From Solirubrobacterales bacterium (GTDB taxonomy: Bacteria > Actinomycetota > Thermoleophilia > Solirubrobacterales > Solirubrobacteraceae): a stretch of 35,081 bases of DNA. Under the pieces are notes generated by a model. That model saw only the letters and a list, made by a program, of their open reading frames with translations. It was not told where the DNA came from and did no database searches. Positions 22,605 to 30,331 of this stretch are shown piece by piece (the first letter of the stretch is position 1; the number at the start of each line of letters is the position of its first letter). The position numbers and the translations under genes were made by a program. The stretch spans positions 1 to 35,081 of the forward strand of contig JACDGG010000011.1 of assembly GCA_013815355.1 (NCBI GenBank). Reading direction: 5' to 3'.

Positions 22605-23168
22605 TCAACGGTCCGATGCGCGGCTCTGAGGGAGCTTCTCCGGCTCGAGCTGCGGGCTGGTACGCCAGTGCGTGACAGTGAACTCGAGCTCCTGCCAGCA
22701 GTGAATGTGACACTGGCAACCGTTCTCGGCACGGAAACGCGAGCCGCCCTGATAGGTGAATGTGCTGTGCGTTTCTTCGTTGGTGAACGTCACCGCCTCG
22801 GTGAAGACGACTGTCTGACCTTTGCGCGGGCGCGGCCTTGCCAGGCGGGCGCGGCAGCGCTCGCGCCACTGGCGCGCATAATCGTTGCTGGGCTCGGTGA
22901 GCAGGTCGAGGATGCGCGCGGGGCAGCGATCCTCGACGGGGCCCTCATCCTCGCTGATCGGCTTCGTGTAGAGGACCCCGCCTTTACGCTCGACGAGCAG
23001 CACCAGGGCGAATATCTCCTTCTGATCGCGTGCGCGCACGGCCGCGTAGACGACGGTGCCATAGCGAACGGTGTCGATGACCCGTGCGGCGAACTCCTCG
23101 CCGAGGTCAAACGCGATCGCGGCACGCGCGGTGAATGCTCCTTGCAGCGCTCCAGCGGTCCAGCCCAT
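22605..23168 (-). CDS. DUF6927-like accessory protein
   Basis: 187 residues from ATG 23168 (MGWTAGALQG) with AGGAGGA upstream. The order MGWT start, VRYGTVVYAAVRARDQKEIF, LVLLVERKGGVLYTKPISED, then GPVEDRCPARILDLL and ARQWRERCRARL resembles DUF6927-type proteins of plasmids and phages. In these a short beta domain is followed by a WR-rich helix. The last 60 residues add a Cys/His-containing strand region (ENGCQCHIHCWQELEFTVT) that could bind a metal. The function is unknown. A large nested hairpin lies 33 bases upstream of the start. Confidence 0.6.
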   Translation of the reverse strand: MGWTAGALQGAFTARAAIAFDLGEEFAARVIDTVRYGTVVYAAVRARDQKEIFALVLLVERKGGVLYTKPISEDEGPVEDRCPARILDLLTEPSNDYARQWRERCRARLARPRPRKGQTVVFTEAVTFTNEETHSTFTYQGGSRFRAENGCQCHIHCWQELEFTVTHWRTSPQLEPEKLPQSRASDR

Positions 23169-23200
23169 GATCAGTCCTCCTGTGGTTGTCGGGCGGCGCC

Positions 23201-23276
23201 GGCGGCGGTGCCCTGTGGCGCTCCCCGGCACGCCCCCGGGGGCGTGCGATCGTGGGGGAGACAGGGCACCGCCGCC
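23201..23276 (-). other. Large nested hairpin in the leader of the DUF6927-like gene
   Basis: The outer stem GGCGGCGGTGCCCTGT / ACAGGGCACCGCCGCC is 16 bp and essentially perfect (23201-23216 with 23261-23276). It encloses CTCCCC / GGGGAG and an apical perfect 20-bp palindrome GCACGCCCCCGGGGGCGTGC (23228-23247). It lies between the end of the downstream parB-like half and ATG 23168. Confidence 0.65.
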
Positions 23277-23298
23277 CGCTTACCGAGCTGCGCTTGCG

Positions 23299-24669
23299 CT
23301 ATGCGGCGAGAAGCTCGTCCTCCTCGACGCCGGCGTCGTCCTCGAGGCCTTCGAGGTCCTCAGCGCCAGCGGGCGAACCCGGGGCGCTGCTTTCGGCTTT
23401 GACGAGCTGCGCCTGGCGCTCGCCATGGGCCTTTGCCTCTGCCTTGATCGCGCGCTGCAGGTCCTTGTGAGAGGCCGGCAGCACGTCCTTGACGAGACGC
23501 TCGAACGCTTTGAGCGCGATCCCCTTGCGTGAGGCTGGCAGTGCTGAGCGCTGGCGCTTGCTGGCGGGCAGGACGAGGTCCTGCGCGTAGTGCTGTGCCG
23601 CGAAGACGACGAGCACACGGCCGTAGAGCTCTCCGGGGGTGCGGGCGCCCTCGACGAACTTCCACAGCCACTTCGCGGCGTCCTCTGGTTCGCCGTAGGT
23701 GACCTTCGTCTTGCCGGGGCCGCCGCTCTTTAGCCGCGGAGTCACGGTGCTGCGGTGCTCGTCAAAGACGAGGCGGATCCCGTTCGCGGCGATCGTCAGC
23801 GCCCGATGGTCGCTGCCTCCGAGATAGTTGGTGGTGTCCGGGCCGAGCACGCCCCAGGCGAAGAACCTCGCGACGTCCATGTCGCCGGGGTCGACCGTGG
23901 CGAGCTGGTTGAGCAGCGCGGAGCCGAGGTCGAGGTTGGTGGTGTGCGCGCGGCGGGTGAGCTCCCGCACAGACGCCCTGTGCTCCGCTTCGAGCTGCTG
24001 CTGCGGGGTCCGCTCGGCCTGGCCTTTCCCCCGCCGGCTCGCGCGGTCGGCCTCGGCGGCGTCCTTGGCGGCCTTCAGCTCGTCGCGGGTGCGAGCGATC
24101 GCCTGCTTGATGAGCTCGCGGTACAGCGCACGGTCGGTGATGACGGGGTTGCCGTGCTCGAACTCGATCAGGACACCGGCGGCGCGGGCTTGGTCTACTT
24201 CGATCTCGCCGAAGCGAACCGTCGGTGGCCCGTAGGCGTACCTGTCCAGCTGCTTGTGCAGCTCCTCGGCTTCCGTGTAGGCCGCGGTGGCCTTCTTACC
24301 GAGACGCAGCCCTTCGATTTCGCCGGCGTGAGCGGTGCTGAGGTAGGCACCGAACGTGCTGGTGGTGTTGCGCAGCGCGTGGCCGATCGCCCAGGCGGGG
24401 TCACGGACGAACTGCGACCCCGAGATCTCGCCCGCGGCGACCGCGGTGAGCGCACCCTCGCACAGCTCGCGTGAGACGCCTGCGATCTGCAGCATCATCT
24501 CGACGCTGCTGACGGGCAGCTCGCCGCTGTCAAGCAGACGCTGGGCGGTCTCGGGGAGCTCGAGGATCTTCGCCCGGGCGGTGACAAGTGCTCGGGTACA
24601 GCCGAGTGCTGATGCGGCGCCGTCGGGGGTGTAGCCCTCGCTGAACATGTAAGCGACCGCGCGCGCCTC
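23299..24669 (-). pseudogene. C-terminal part of a split plasmid ParB-like gene
   Basis: The frame begins inside a ParB domain: SEARAVAYMFSEGYTPDG is the end of the ParB nuclease-like domain. The ParB helix-turn-helix AASALGCTRALVTARAKILE, then LPETAQRLLDSGELPVSSV, follows, and then a long plasmid-type C-domain. Nothing upstream in frame encodes the missing N-terminal domain. Instead the sequence runs into the recombinase cassette at about 24670. The missing domain is found at 28930-29244 in the same orientation. An internal ATG (24648) could still give a 449-residue protein lacking the ParB/CTPase domain. It is acidic at the C-terminus (EDLEGLEDDAGVEEDELL). Confidence 0.82.
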
Positions 24670-24780
24670 GGAACTGGCGCAGGTGCGTTATTCGAACCGT
24701 GTGGTATGAGCTGGCGGAAGGAGGATGGCTGGTGGGCAGTGGGGACGAAATCGACCCGCGAGCAGCGTCGGTCTCACGGT

Positions 24781-24846
24781 CCGCGCCCAAACTGTGAAGC
24801 GGAGCCGAGCCCGTAGGGCGAGGGGAGCTGAGGGGTTTGGGCGCGG
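24781..24846. other. Long inverted repeat near the left end of the cassette
   Basis: CCGCGCCCAAAC (24781-24792) and its exact complement GTTTGGGCGCGG (24835-24846) enclose 42 bases with an inner AGCCC-GTA-GGGC stem. It lies downstream of the zinc-ribbon gene. It could be its terminator, a subterminal recombination signal or a structured RNA. The remainder of 24670-24913 has no gene. Confidence 0.55.
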
Positions 24847-24913
24847 GTGCGTCTTGTTGGCCCCCGGTCGGTCATCCTCAGATAGGACGCCTGTCGCTGA
24901 GCGCGACGGGTCC

Positions 24914-27241
24914 TTATTGGCTTCGTAGCGCTGGGTAGTCGCCCCAGGGTCGCCCTGCGATTTCTGCCCACTGGGTGGCGGTGCTGATGTGGACGCCGAG
25001 TAGGTCGGCGAGGATCGCGGCGGGGAGTTGGCCTGCGAGCTGCAGCAGTGCGGCGCGACGCGCGTCGTTGCAGTCGATGCCGATGCGTTTCATGCGGCGG
25101 CTGAGCGCGAGCGCGCCGATCGGGCGCGACGGAGCGTTGCCGGGGAACAGCCACAAGGGATGCCGGACGATCCCGGATGATGGCTTGGCGAGTTCGCTCA
25201 GTAGCTTGCGAACATCGCTGGCGATCGGTTTCGGGACGGTAAGCGCGGTGTCGCCGAGCTGGATCGCGACGGTCTGCTCCTCAAGGGTGATGTCGTCGGC
25301 TGTGAGTCGCGCGACACGGGTGACGGGTTGGGCGAACACAGCGATGAGGATCCCGGCGACTCGGTCGCGGACGGAGATCTGTTGGTCGTTGAGCAGCCGC
25401 TGGACGAGCTCGCCCAGGTCTTGGTCGATGATGGGCTGGGAAGGGCCGCCGCGCTCGCCCACTGGGAAGTCGAGCTTTGGCATGAGCTTCCGAGCGATCG
25501 CCCAGCGGGCGAAGGACCTGGCGATGTATCGGTCAGCGCGGGGACCCGCGAGCCACGCGTCGATATCGGATTGCTGGCAGGCGTCGAGCGGCCGGCCCCG
25601 GCCGGCGAGCCACTCGAGGAATGCACCAGCGCTTTGCAGCTCAACCTTGGCATGGCCCAGGACACCATCGTTGAGTGGCGCCCGCTGGCTCTTGCGTCGG
25701 TAGCGGCGCAGGATGACCCAGTGCGCGAACGTGCGGAGCGCCTGGTCATCGTCCTCGGCGCTGAAGAGCTCCTCGATCCACCGCTCTAGCCGGGCGAGTA
25801 CGGGGTCTCGAGCGGGTAGCGCGCCGGTGGCGACGAGGAGATGCTCGAGGCGCCGAACCGCGCCGTTTGAGGGATGACGATCGAGTGTCTCGTGAGTGCA
25901 GGGCAGCTCACCGCGGACGATCTGCCCCAGTAGCGGGACCGCCGGGCTGTTGCTCAGCCAGCGGATCATGTCCTTGGCTGAGCCGGCCGCGCTCAGCTCC
26001 TCGAATAGTCCGTTGAGCCCGAGCTCAACGCGACGTGGCTGGTCGCCGAGCAGCTCGATGAGGCGAGCGTGAAGGACGCAGCGTGCGCACAGATCGCGGC
26101 TATAGAGCGCCTCTTCTGCACCGCATCGCCCGCACACGTGATCGTGGGGGGCGCCGGCGCATTCGCGGCAGACTGGCTCCTCGAAGCCCGGATAGCGCAG
26201 CACCCGACGCGTCTGTCCGCACTGAGGGCACGAGCCTTTGGCTGAGAGCGCGCGGTGGTAGCAAGTACCGCAGACCGGGCCTTCGGGCCAATGGGCCGCT
26301 GGGCGTCGCGCGCGTCCGCAGTGCGAGCACGTCTGCGGTCTGACCGGCGCGCAAGCGCTGCAGAGCATTCGGCCGCGTCGCTCACCGCGGCACGGACGAA
26401 CCTGCCCGCAGCCCTCGCACGCGGCGGTTGGACCGGTCCAGCAGATCCCGCACAGGTCAGGATCGCCGTCGATGGCGAGGCGGACAATCACGCGCACCCG
26501 CCGGCAACCCCCGCAGGTCCCGACCGGCCGCTCGTAGCACCTCTCGCACCGTGGGTGACCCTGGCGGTCTCGGCCGATCGTTGGCTCCCCGCACTCGCCA
26601 CAGGGCTCCGACGCCGCGAGGGCACAGTGCGAGCACTGTGCCGGCGTGTCGCTAGCCGGGATCGCAGCCGTTTGCCCGCAACTCGCGCAGGTGGTGTGCG
26701 GGCGCTGCGCGCACTCAGAGCAAATCCGCTTGCGTGTTCGATAGCTGCGGTTCACGCCGCACACCGTGCAGCGGTGCACCGGGCGCACGTAGCTGCGGCC
26801 GTGGCAGGTCCCGCACAGCGGCAGACCATCAGCATCGCGGCTCGCGCGTCGCGCGAACTTCCCGCACCGTGAGCACGCCTCCGGTGGCCGGCGCCGGATC
26901 TGGCACGCGTTGCAGACCTGGCCTCCCGGCACGCGCCTGACGAGCGGCTTCGGTTCTCCGCAGTCCAGACAACGCGGCACCGCAAGGCCCTCGACACCCT
27001 CGGCGATCAGCCCGGTGATCAAGCGCGCGATCGGAGCCGGAGCGCCCGAGTCACCGTCCACGAGCGCCGTCGGATGCTCCACGAGATAGGCGGTGAACGC
27101 GTTTAGCCGCTCGGTTTTCTGCGCGACTCGCTCGATCGCGGCACGTGCGAGGACCGAGCTGACGTTCGGGTTCATGCGAGCGACCGTGTCGGCGGCCCGT
27201 GACAGCGCCTGCTCGGCGTTAGACGGGCGGATCTGCAGCAC
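24914..27241 (-). CDS. Ten-zinc-ribbon protein with degenerate tyrosine-recombinase-like C-terminus
   Basis: 775 residues from GTG 27241 with GGGAGA upstream. About residues 91-370 hold 20 CxxC knuckles arranged as ten zinc ribbons, each about 28 residues (examples: CLDCGEPKPLV...VCNAC, CSRCGKFARRA...LCGTC, CPQCGQTRRVL...VCREC). A helical linker follows. From about 600 to the end the protein looks like the catalytic half of a tyrosine recombinase: QPVTRVARLTADDI (Arg box), WLFPGNAPSRPIG, then DARRAALLQLAG and LGVHISTATQWAEIAG in place of LRHT...LGHSS..TT..Y. The His and Tyr of the active site appear to be missing (Val and Trp). It is probably a non-catalytic DNA-binding partner of the adjacent active recombinase, but this is inferred. 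Confidence 0.7.
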   Translation of the reverse strand: MLQIRPSNAEQALSRAADTVARMNPNVSSVLARAAIERVAQKTERLNAFTAYLVEHPTALVDGDSGAPAPIARLITGLIAEGVEGLAVPRCLDCGEPKPLVRRVPGGQVCNACQIRRRPPEACSRCGKFARRASRDADGLPLCGTCHGRSYVRPVHRCTVCGVNRSYRTRKRICSECAQRPHTTCASCGQTAAIPASDTPAQCSHCALAASEPCGECGEPTIGRDRQGHPRCERCYERPVGTCGGCRRVRVIVRLAIDGDPDLCGICWTGPTAACEGCGQVRPCRGERRGRMLCSACAPVRPQTCSHCGRARRPAAHWPEGPVCGTCYHRALSAKGSCPQCGQTRRVLRYPGFEEPVCRECAGAPHDHVCGRCGAEEALYSRDLCARCVLHARLIELLGDQPRRVELGLNGLFEELSAAGSAKDMIRWLSNSPAVPLLGQIVRGELPCTHETLDRHPSNGAVRRLEHLLVATGALPARDPVLARLERWIEELFSAEDDDQALRTFAHWVILRRYRRKSQRAPLNDGVLGHAKVELQSAGAFLEWLAGRGRPLDACQQSDIDAWLAGPRADRYIARSFARWAIARKLMPKLDFPVGERGGPSQPIIDQDLGELVQRLLNDQQISVRDRVAGILIAVFAQPVTRVARLTADDITLEEQTVAIQLGDTALTVPKPIASDVRKLLSELAKPSSGIVRHPLWLFPGNAPSRPIGALALSRRMKRIGIDCNDARRAALLQLAGQLPAAILADLLGVHISTATQWAEIAGRPWGDYPALRSQ

Positions 27242-27268
27242 CTATCGCGTCTCCCGGGTCGACGCCCC

Positions 27269-27622
27269 TCACGCCGCTGGTGGCTTGTCAGGATCCACGA
27301 TCCGGGCGCGCACGGGACGCAGCCCGTCGCGCACCTTCCGCGTCGCGCGCTCGTCCGGGGACCCAGCGGCCTTGCGTTGCTGGCGGCGCTCGAGGACCGG
27401 CTCGATCAGCTCGCCGACGCTGCAATCGAGCAGGTCACACAACGCCGCGAGGGTGTAGACATTGAGCCGCTCGGGCTGCTGAGTCACGAGCCGGTAGACC
27501 TGCTCGCGGGAGAGCTCGACGCCACGCTCGGCCAGCGGGGCGATCAGGTCCGTCGTCGAGAACATGCCGCGTGTCGCCATCACCTCCCGCAGGTGCCAGC
27601 GAACGCCCATCTTGCGAGTCAC
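27269..27622 (-). CDS. XRE-type small DNA-binding protein of the cassette
   Basis: 117 residues. GTG 27622 overlaps the recombinase stop (GTGA). The helix-turn-helix lies at residues 15-65: REVMATRGMFSTTDLIAPLA, then LSREQVYRLVTQQPERLNVY and TLAALCDLLDCSVGELIEP. This is the Cro/CI pattern of the YozG/small XRE type. The C-terminal third is basic and Pro-rich. By analogy with tnpC or excisionase-like partners it may control direction or expression of the element. A homologue occurs in the second cassette (33505-33831). Confidence 0.8.
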   Translation of the reverse strand: MTRKMGVRWHLREVMATRGMFSTTDLIAPLAERGVELSREQVYRLVTQQPERLNVYTLAALCDLLDCSVGELIEPVLERRQQRKAAGSPDERATRKVRDGLRPVRARIVDPDKPPAA

Positions 27623-28737
27623 GAAGCCACCCCGAACGCTCCTCCGAGCGCCCGCGCGAGCACCCGGTTCTTGTAGTCGTCAGACACGCCGGTGTAGATC
27701 GCCGTCGTCGCCGCATACGCATGGCCGACTTGGTCGGTCACGAACCGCTCGGGAAAGCCCGCCTCGATCAGATGCGTCACATACGAATGGCGCAGGCAAT
27801 GCAGGTCGAGCTCGACCGGTAGCCCCGCGCCCTCGCGATAGCTCGCAAACCGGGCGTTGACGTGCCTCGCCGACACGCGCCCGCGACGCTCGGTCATCCA
27901 CAACGCCGGATGGCGCCCGGGATCAAACCCGTCGCGGACCTCCCCGACATACTGACGCAAGGCCTCCACCGCCCAATCATGCACCGATAGCACCGTGCGG
28001 CGCTTCGGGGGACTACCCCGCGAGGCCTTCCCATAACGCACATGCAGCGCCCCGCAGGAGCCGAACTGAGGCGCCTTTGCGTTGCGATGCAGATCAGCGA
28101 TGTCGAGCATCACCGCCTCTCGGCGACGCAACCCCCACGCGTAGACGACCTTGAACATGGTCGCGTCCCTGAATGCCGCCAGCGTCCCCTTCCTGCCGTT
28201 TCCCGCGACACGGTCGACCTGGTCATCGGCGAAGTCGAAGAACCGCTGCAGCTCCTCGCGCGTCAACGCGCGGCGCCCCGGGCGGCCCTCGAACTCGCTC
28301 ACGTGTGCCGCCGTGTTCCACTCGTGGCAGATCAAAGCCGGCGCCTGCCCGAACCGCTCCTCACACTCCGCCACCCACCCGTACCGCGCATCGCACACGA
28401 AGTCACCGAACAACCCAAGGATGTGGTGGTAGCCGCGGATCGTCGAGTGCGCCCTCCCACCCGACCGCAGCGACGTCGTGAACGCCTCGACATCCTGCGC
28501 TCGCCAAGACCACGGGTATTCATTCGTGAACTCCGCGAACCGTCGAACCAGCCGATCCCGCCCAACGACCGTCACCTCGTTCAACATCCGGCTTCGCTGC
28601 TGAGCACCCCAGCCAGCGAGCATCCCGTCGAACATCGCCCGCGTCGGATCGAGCTCCGCGACGCCCTGAGCGAGCACCAGATGCGCCGCCCCGACCGCAT
28701 CCACGCGGCTACCCACAGGCCAAACCAAGATCCACAC
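27619..28737 (-). CDS. Tyrosine recombinase (integrase/transposase) of the first cassette
   Basis: 372 residues with a complete catalytic set: Arg in WGLRRREAVML (about 205), Lys in HVRYGKASRG (237), H313 and R316 in LHCLRHSYVTHL, H339 in DQVGHAYAATTAIY, and the nucleophile Y348. The SAM-like N-terminal DNA-binding domain spans about 55-145. The start is GTG 28737; no strong ribosome site was seen, and alternatives exist near MFDGMLAGW. Similarity to the second-copy protein begins near GVAELDPTRAMFDGMLAGW. It should catalyse strand exchange for this cassette, and it overlaps the XRE gene by four bases. Confidence 0.9.
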   Translation of the reverse strand: MWILVWPVGSRVDAVGAAHLVLAQGVAELDPTRAMFDGMLAGWGAQQRSRMLNEVTVVGRDRLVRRFAEFTNEYPWSWRAQDVEAFTTSLRSGGRAHSTIRGYHHILGLFGDFVCDARYGWVAECEERFGQAPALICHEWNTAAHVSEFEGRPGRRALTREELQRFFDFADDQVDRVAGNGRKGTLAAFRDATMFKVVYAWGLRRREAVMLDIADLHRNAKAPQFGSCGALHVRYGKASRGSPPKRRTVLSVHDWAVEALRQYVGEVRDGFDPGRHPALWMTERRGRVSARHVNARFASYREGAGLPVELDLHCLRHSYVTHLIEAGFPERFVTDQVGHAYAATTAIYTGVSDDYKNRVLARALGGAFGVAS

Positions 28738-28745
28738 TCACACCC

Positions 28746-28779
28746 ACAATGTTGCATACTCACCACAACAATGTTGCAT
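28746..28779. repeat. Direct repeat upstream of the first-cassette recombinase
   Basis: ACAATGTTGCAT occurs at 28746-28757 and again at 28768-28779, spaced 22 bases. It is AT-richer than its surroundings and lies just upstream of the recombinase start. It is likely an operator for the XRE protein or an accessory site for recombination. The rest of 28780-28929 has no gene. Confidence 0.5.
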
Positions 28780-28929
28780 CTGATCCAGAGGGCTCAGCCG
28801 AAAGCCCGCCATTGCAAGAGAATCCCGCGACCTAGCCGGAGCCCTTCGACGACACGACATCGGCCACAACAACGCGCGATCCCATCCGCCGAGCACGCCG
28901 AATGATGCATCCAAAGCCATAGTGCCCGG

Positions 28930-29244
28930 TTCAAGAGGTGAAAGTCCCTTGCGAAGGATATTCTCGGCAGCCGTATCCGCACTCGTGGCGTCCTGCTCAC
29001 GCGAAGACGCGGGGATCTCCTTGATACCCAGCTTGCGGCACGCCGCGAGCCGGTGATACCCGGCGACCAGGGTGAAACGCTCCCCATTGGGACGCAGGGT
29101 GATGGGGTTGATCAGGCCGCGAAGCGTGATCGAGCCAGCCAAGGCGTCGACGTGCGCTTGGTCGAGCTCGCGGACGTTCGCGTCATCGACGTCGATCAGG
29201 TCGATGTGCACGTGCTCGGGCGTGAGGATTGCGGTGGCGTTCAT
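28930..29244 (-). pseudogene. N-terminal part of the split plasmid ParB-like gene
   Basis: From ATG 29244 (GGAAGG site upstream), 105 codons encode a ParB nuclease-like domain: IDVDDANVRELDQAHVDALA, then SITLRGLINPITLRPNGE, the CTP-motif region VAGYHRLAACRKLGIKEIP, and AENILRKGLSPLE. The last Glu codon is 28930-28932. After it the frame runs into cassette sequence (PGTMALDASF) and ends at 28738. Joined to the frame at 24669, the product would be ENILRKGLSPLE+EARAVAYM, a normal ParB sequence of about 561 residues. The separated halves would give a free domain and an N-terminally truncated protein. Confidence 0.85.
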
Positions 29245-29267
29245 GAGGAGCCTTCCTTTTGATCGGT

Positions 29268-29358
29268 GGCCCCGCCCGGTGCGGGACCGCTCCCCATCCC
29301 CCCTGCACGCCGTTAGGCGTGCAACCCTTGGGGGAGGGGCGGTCTTGCACCGGGGGCC
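29268..29358 (-). other. Large nested hairpin in the leader of the parB-like gene
   Basis: GGCCCC (29268) pairs with GGGGCC (ending 29358). CGGTGC pairs with GCACCG, and GACCGC plus C-runs pair with G-runs plus GCGGTC. The apex is the perfect TGCACGCC-GTTA-GGCGTGCA (29304-29323). It starts 24 bases upstream of ATG 29244. Nothing else is evident between 29359 and 29472. Confidence 0.6.
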
Positions 29359-29472
29359 CTGCTCCCGCCTTAGAGCTGCCAGAGAGGGCGGCTACTGGTC
29401 AGTCCTGGTCTCGCTCGGCGGAGGGGAGGGCGTGAACGTCGAGGAGCTCGCCGCGCGGCTGCGAGCGTCCGG

Positions 29473-29697
29473 TCAGCAGCCGGGGTGTTGCTGGGCGCGG
29501 ATCGCGTGCTCGATCCGCTCGACACGCTCGCCGATCTCGATCGGGAGGTGCTCGCCGACGGCGAGGGAGAGCAGCCACAGGCGCTCGTCGCGCAGCGCCC
29601 GGCGGGTGGCGCGCGGGCGCTCATACCACGCTAGGTCCCCGAGTAGCCGCAGGCATGGAGCGTCGGCGTCGCGTCGGTGTAGAGACAGGACGCTCAT
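29473..29697 (-). CDS. Small hypothetical protein, 74 residues
   Basis: ATG 29697 overlaps the stop of the upstream gene (ATGA). The product is a helical protein with CLRLLGDLAWYERPRATRRA, then LRDERLWLLSLAVGEHLPIE and IGERVERIEHAIRAQQ. The family is not recognised. It is translationally coupled to the 186-residue protein, suggesting joint function. Confidence 0.6.
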   Translation of the reverse strand: MSVLSLHRRDADAPCLRLLGDLAWYERPRATRRALRDERLWLLSLAVGEHLPIEIGERVERIEHAIRAQQHPGC

Positions 29698-30254
29698 GGC
29701 GTTCTTGTGGGCCAGCGCAAGATCGCGCGGGGAGGGAGGGGGAAGGACACGGTGAGGTGGGTGAGCCCTTCGGCGCCGGGTGGGACGCCGAGCGCGATGT
29801 GCGCCGTCGGTGGCTGATCGTTCTGCCAGGACCACTCGTAGCGGATCGGCAGCCAGCGGTTCTCGTGCTCGAGCAGCAGCTCCAGGGCGCTGCCGGCGTT
29901 CACGGGGCGACCGTCGAGGAAATGCCGGGGGCCGCCGGGACTCTTGCCGAGGATCAGCTGCTGGTGAGGCTCATAGCCCAACATTCCCTCGAAGTGCTCG
30001 GCGTTCCAATCCTGCTGACAGCGGTCATACACGCCTTCGCGCTGAAGGAACCATGTCTCACGGGTCGCCTCGTCGCGGCTCTCGGGTCGCGGCGGCACGG
30101 GGTGCTCGTGCTCTGAGCGCCAGCCGCAGCTGCAACTCGCTCTGTAGGCGAGCGGGTCGGGGTCCGTTGCGCTGCGGCCCGATCCGCCTGTCCAATGGCC
30201 GTCGGGCCACTTTTCATCGGCGTAACCCTCGTGTGGCTCATAACCCCAGCCCAT
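29694..30254 (-). CDS. Hypothetical accessory protein, 186 residues
   Basis: Begins MGWGYEPHEGYADEKWPDGH, then WTGGSGRSATDPDPLAYRAS and CSCGWRSEHEHPVPPRPE. The Cys pair plus downstream His could be a small metal site. A helical centre (ATRETWFLQREGVYDRCQQD) follows. The second half has alternating strands (RWLPIRYEWSWQNDQPPTAH, then IALGVPPGAEGLTHLTVSFP). The N-terminus looks like a short conserved cassette of actinobacterial mobile elements, but I cannot name the family. It overlaps the next gene by four bases. Confidence 0.6.
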   Translation of the reverse strand: MGWGYEPHEGYADEKWPDGHWTGGSGRSATDPDPLAYRASCSCGWRSEHEHPVPPRPESRDEATRETWFLQREGVYDRCQQDWNAEHFEGMLGYEPHQQLILGKSPGGPRHFLDGRPVNAGSALELLLEHENRWLPIRYEWSWQNDQPPTAHIALGVPPGAEGLTHLTVSFPLPPRAILRWPTRTP

Positions 30255-30331
30255 CAGCTGATTCTCGCGCGAGCGTCGGATAGGGGAGCAGGGACTGCGG
30301 ACATTCGGATCTCCGGTCCGCTCTCCCGCAC

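Larger units (their letters stand above)
24670..28929 (-). mobile_element. 4.26-kb recombinase / XRE / zinc-ribbon cassette inserted in a parB-like gene
   Basis: The block lies exactly between the two halves of the parB-like gene. It encodes, in order on the minus strand, an intact tyrosine recombinase (28737-27619), an XRE-type protein (27622-27269) and a ten-ribbon zinc protein (27241-24914). The ends show a short inverted similarity: GAACTGG at the left (24671-24677) and, on the complement, GAACCGG at the right. No target duplication was seen, as expected for Tn554-type or other tyrosine-recombinase elements. The exact boundary is uncertain by a few bases because the empty target is unknown. 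Confidence 0.75.

Noticed and set aside
22407-23402. A 331-codon plus-strand frame
   Set aside because: It spans two hairpin leaders and lies antisense to the DUF6927-like gene, which has a good ribosome site and coherent protein sequence.
27564-28905. Long plus-strand open frames across the recombinase gene
   Set aside because: They are Arg/Pro/Ala-rich antisense readings. The minus-strand frame contains the full tyrosine-recombinase catalytic set.
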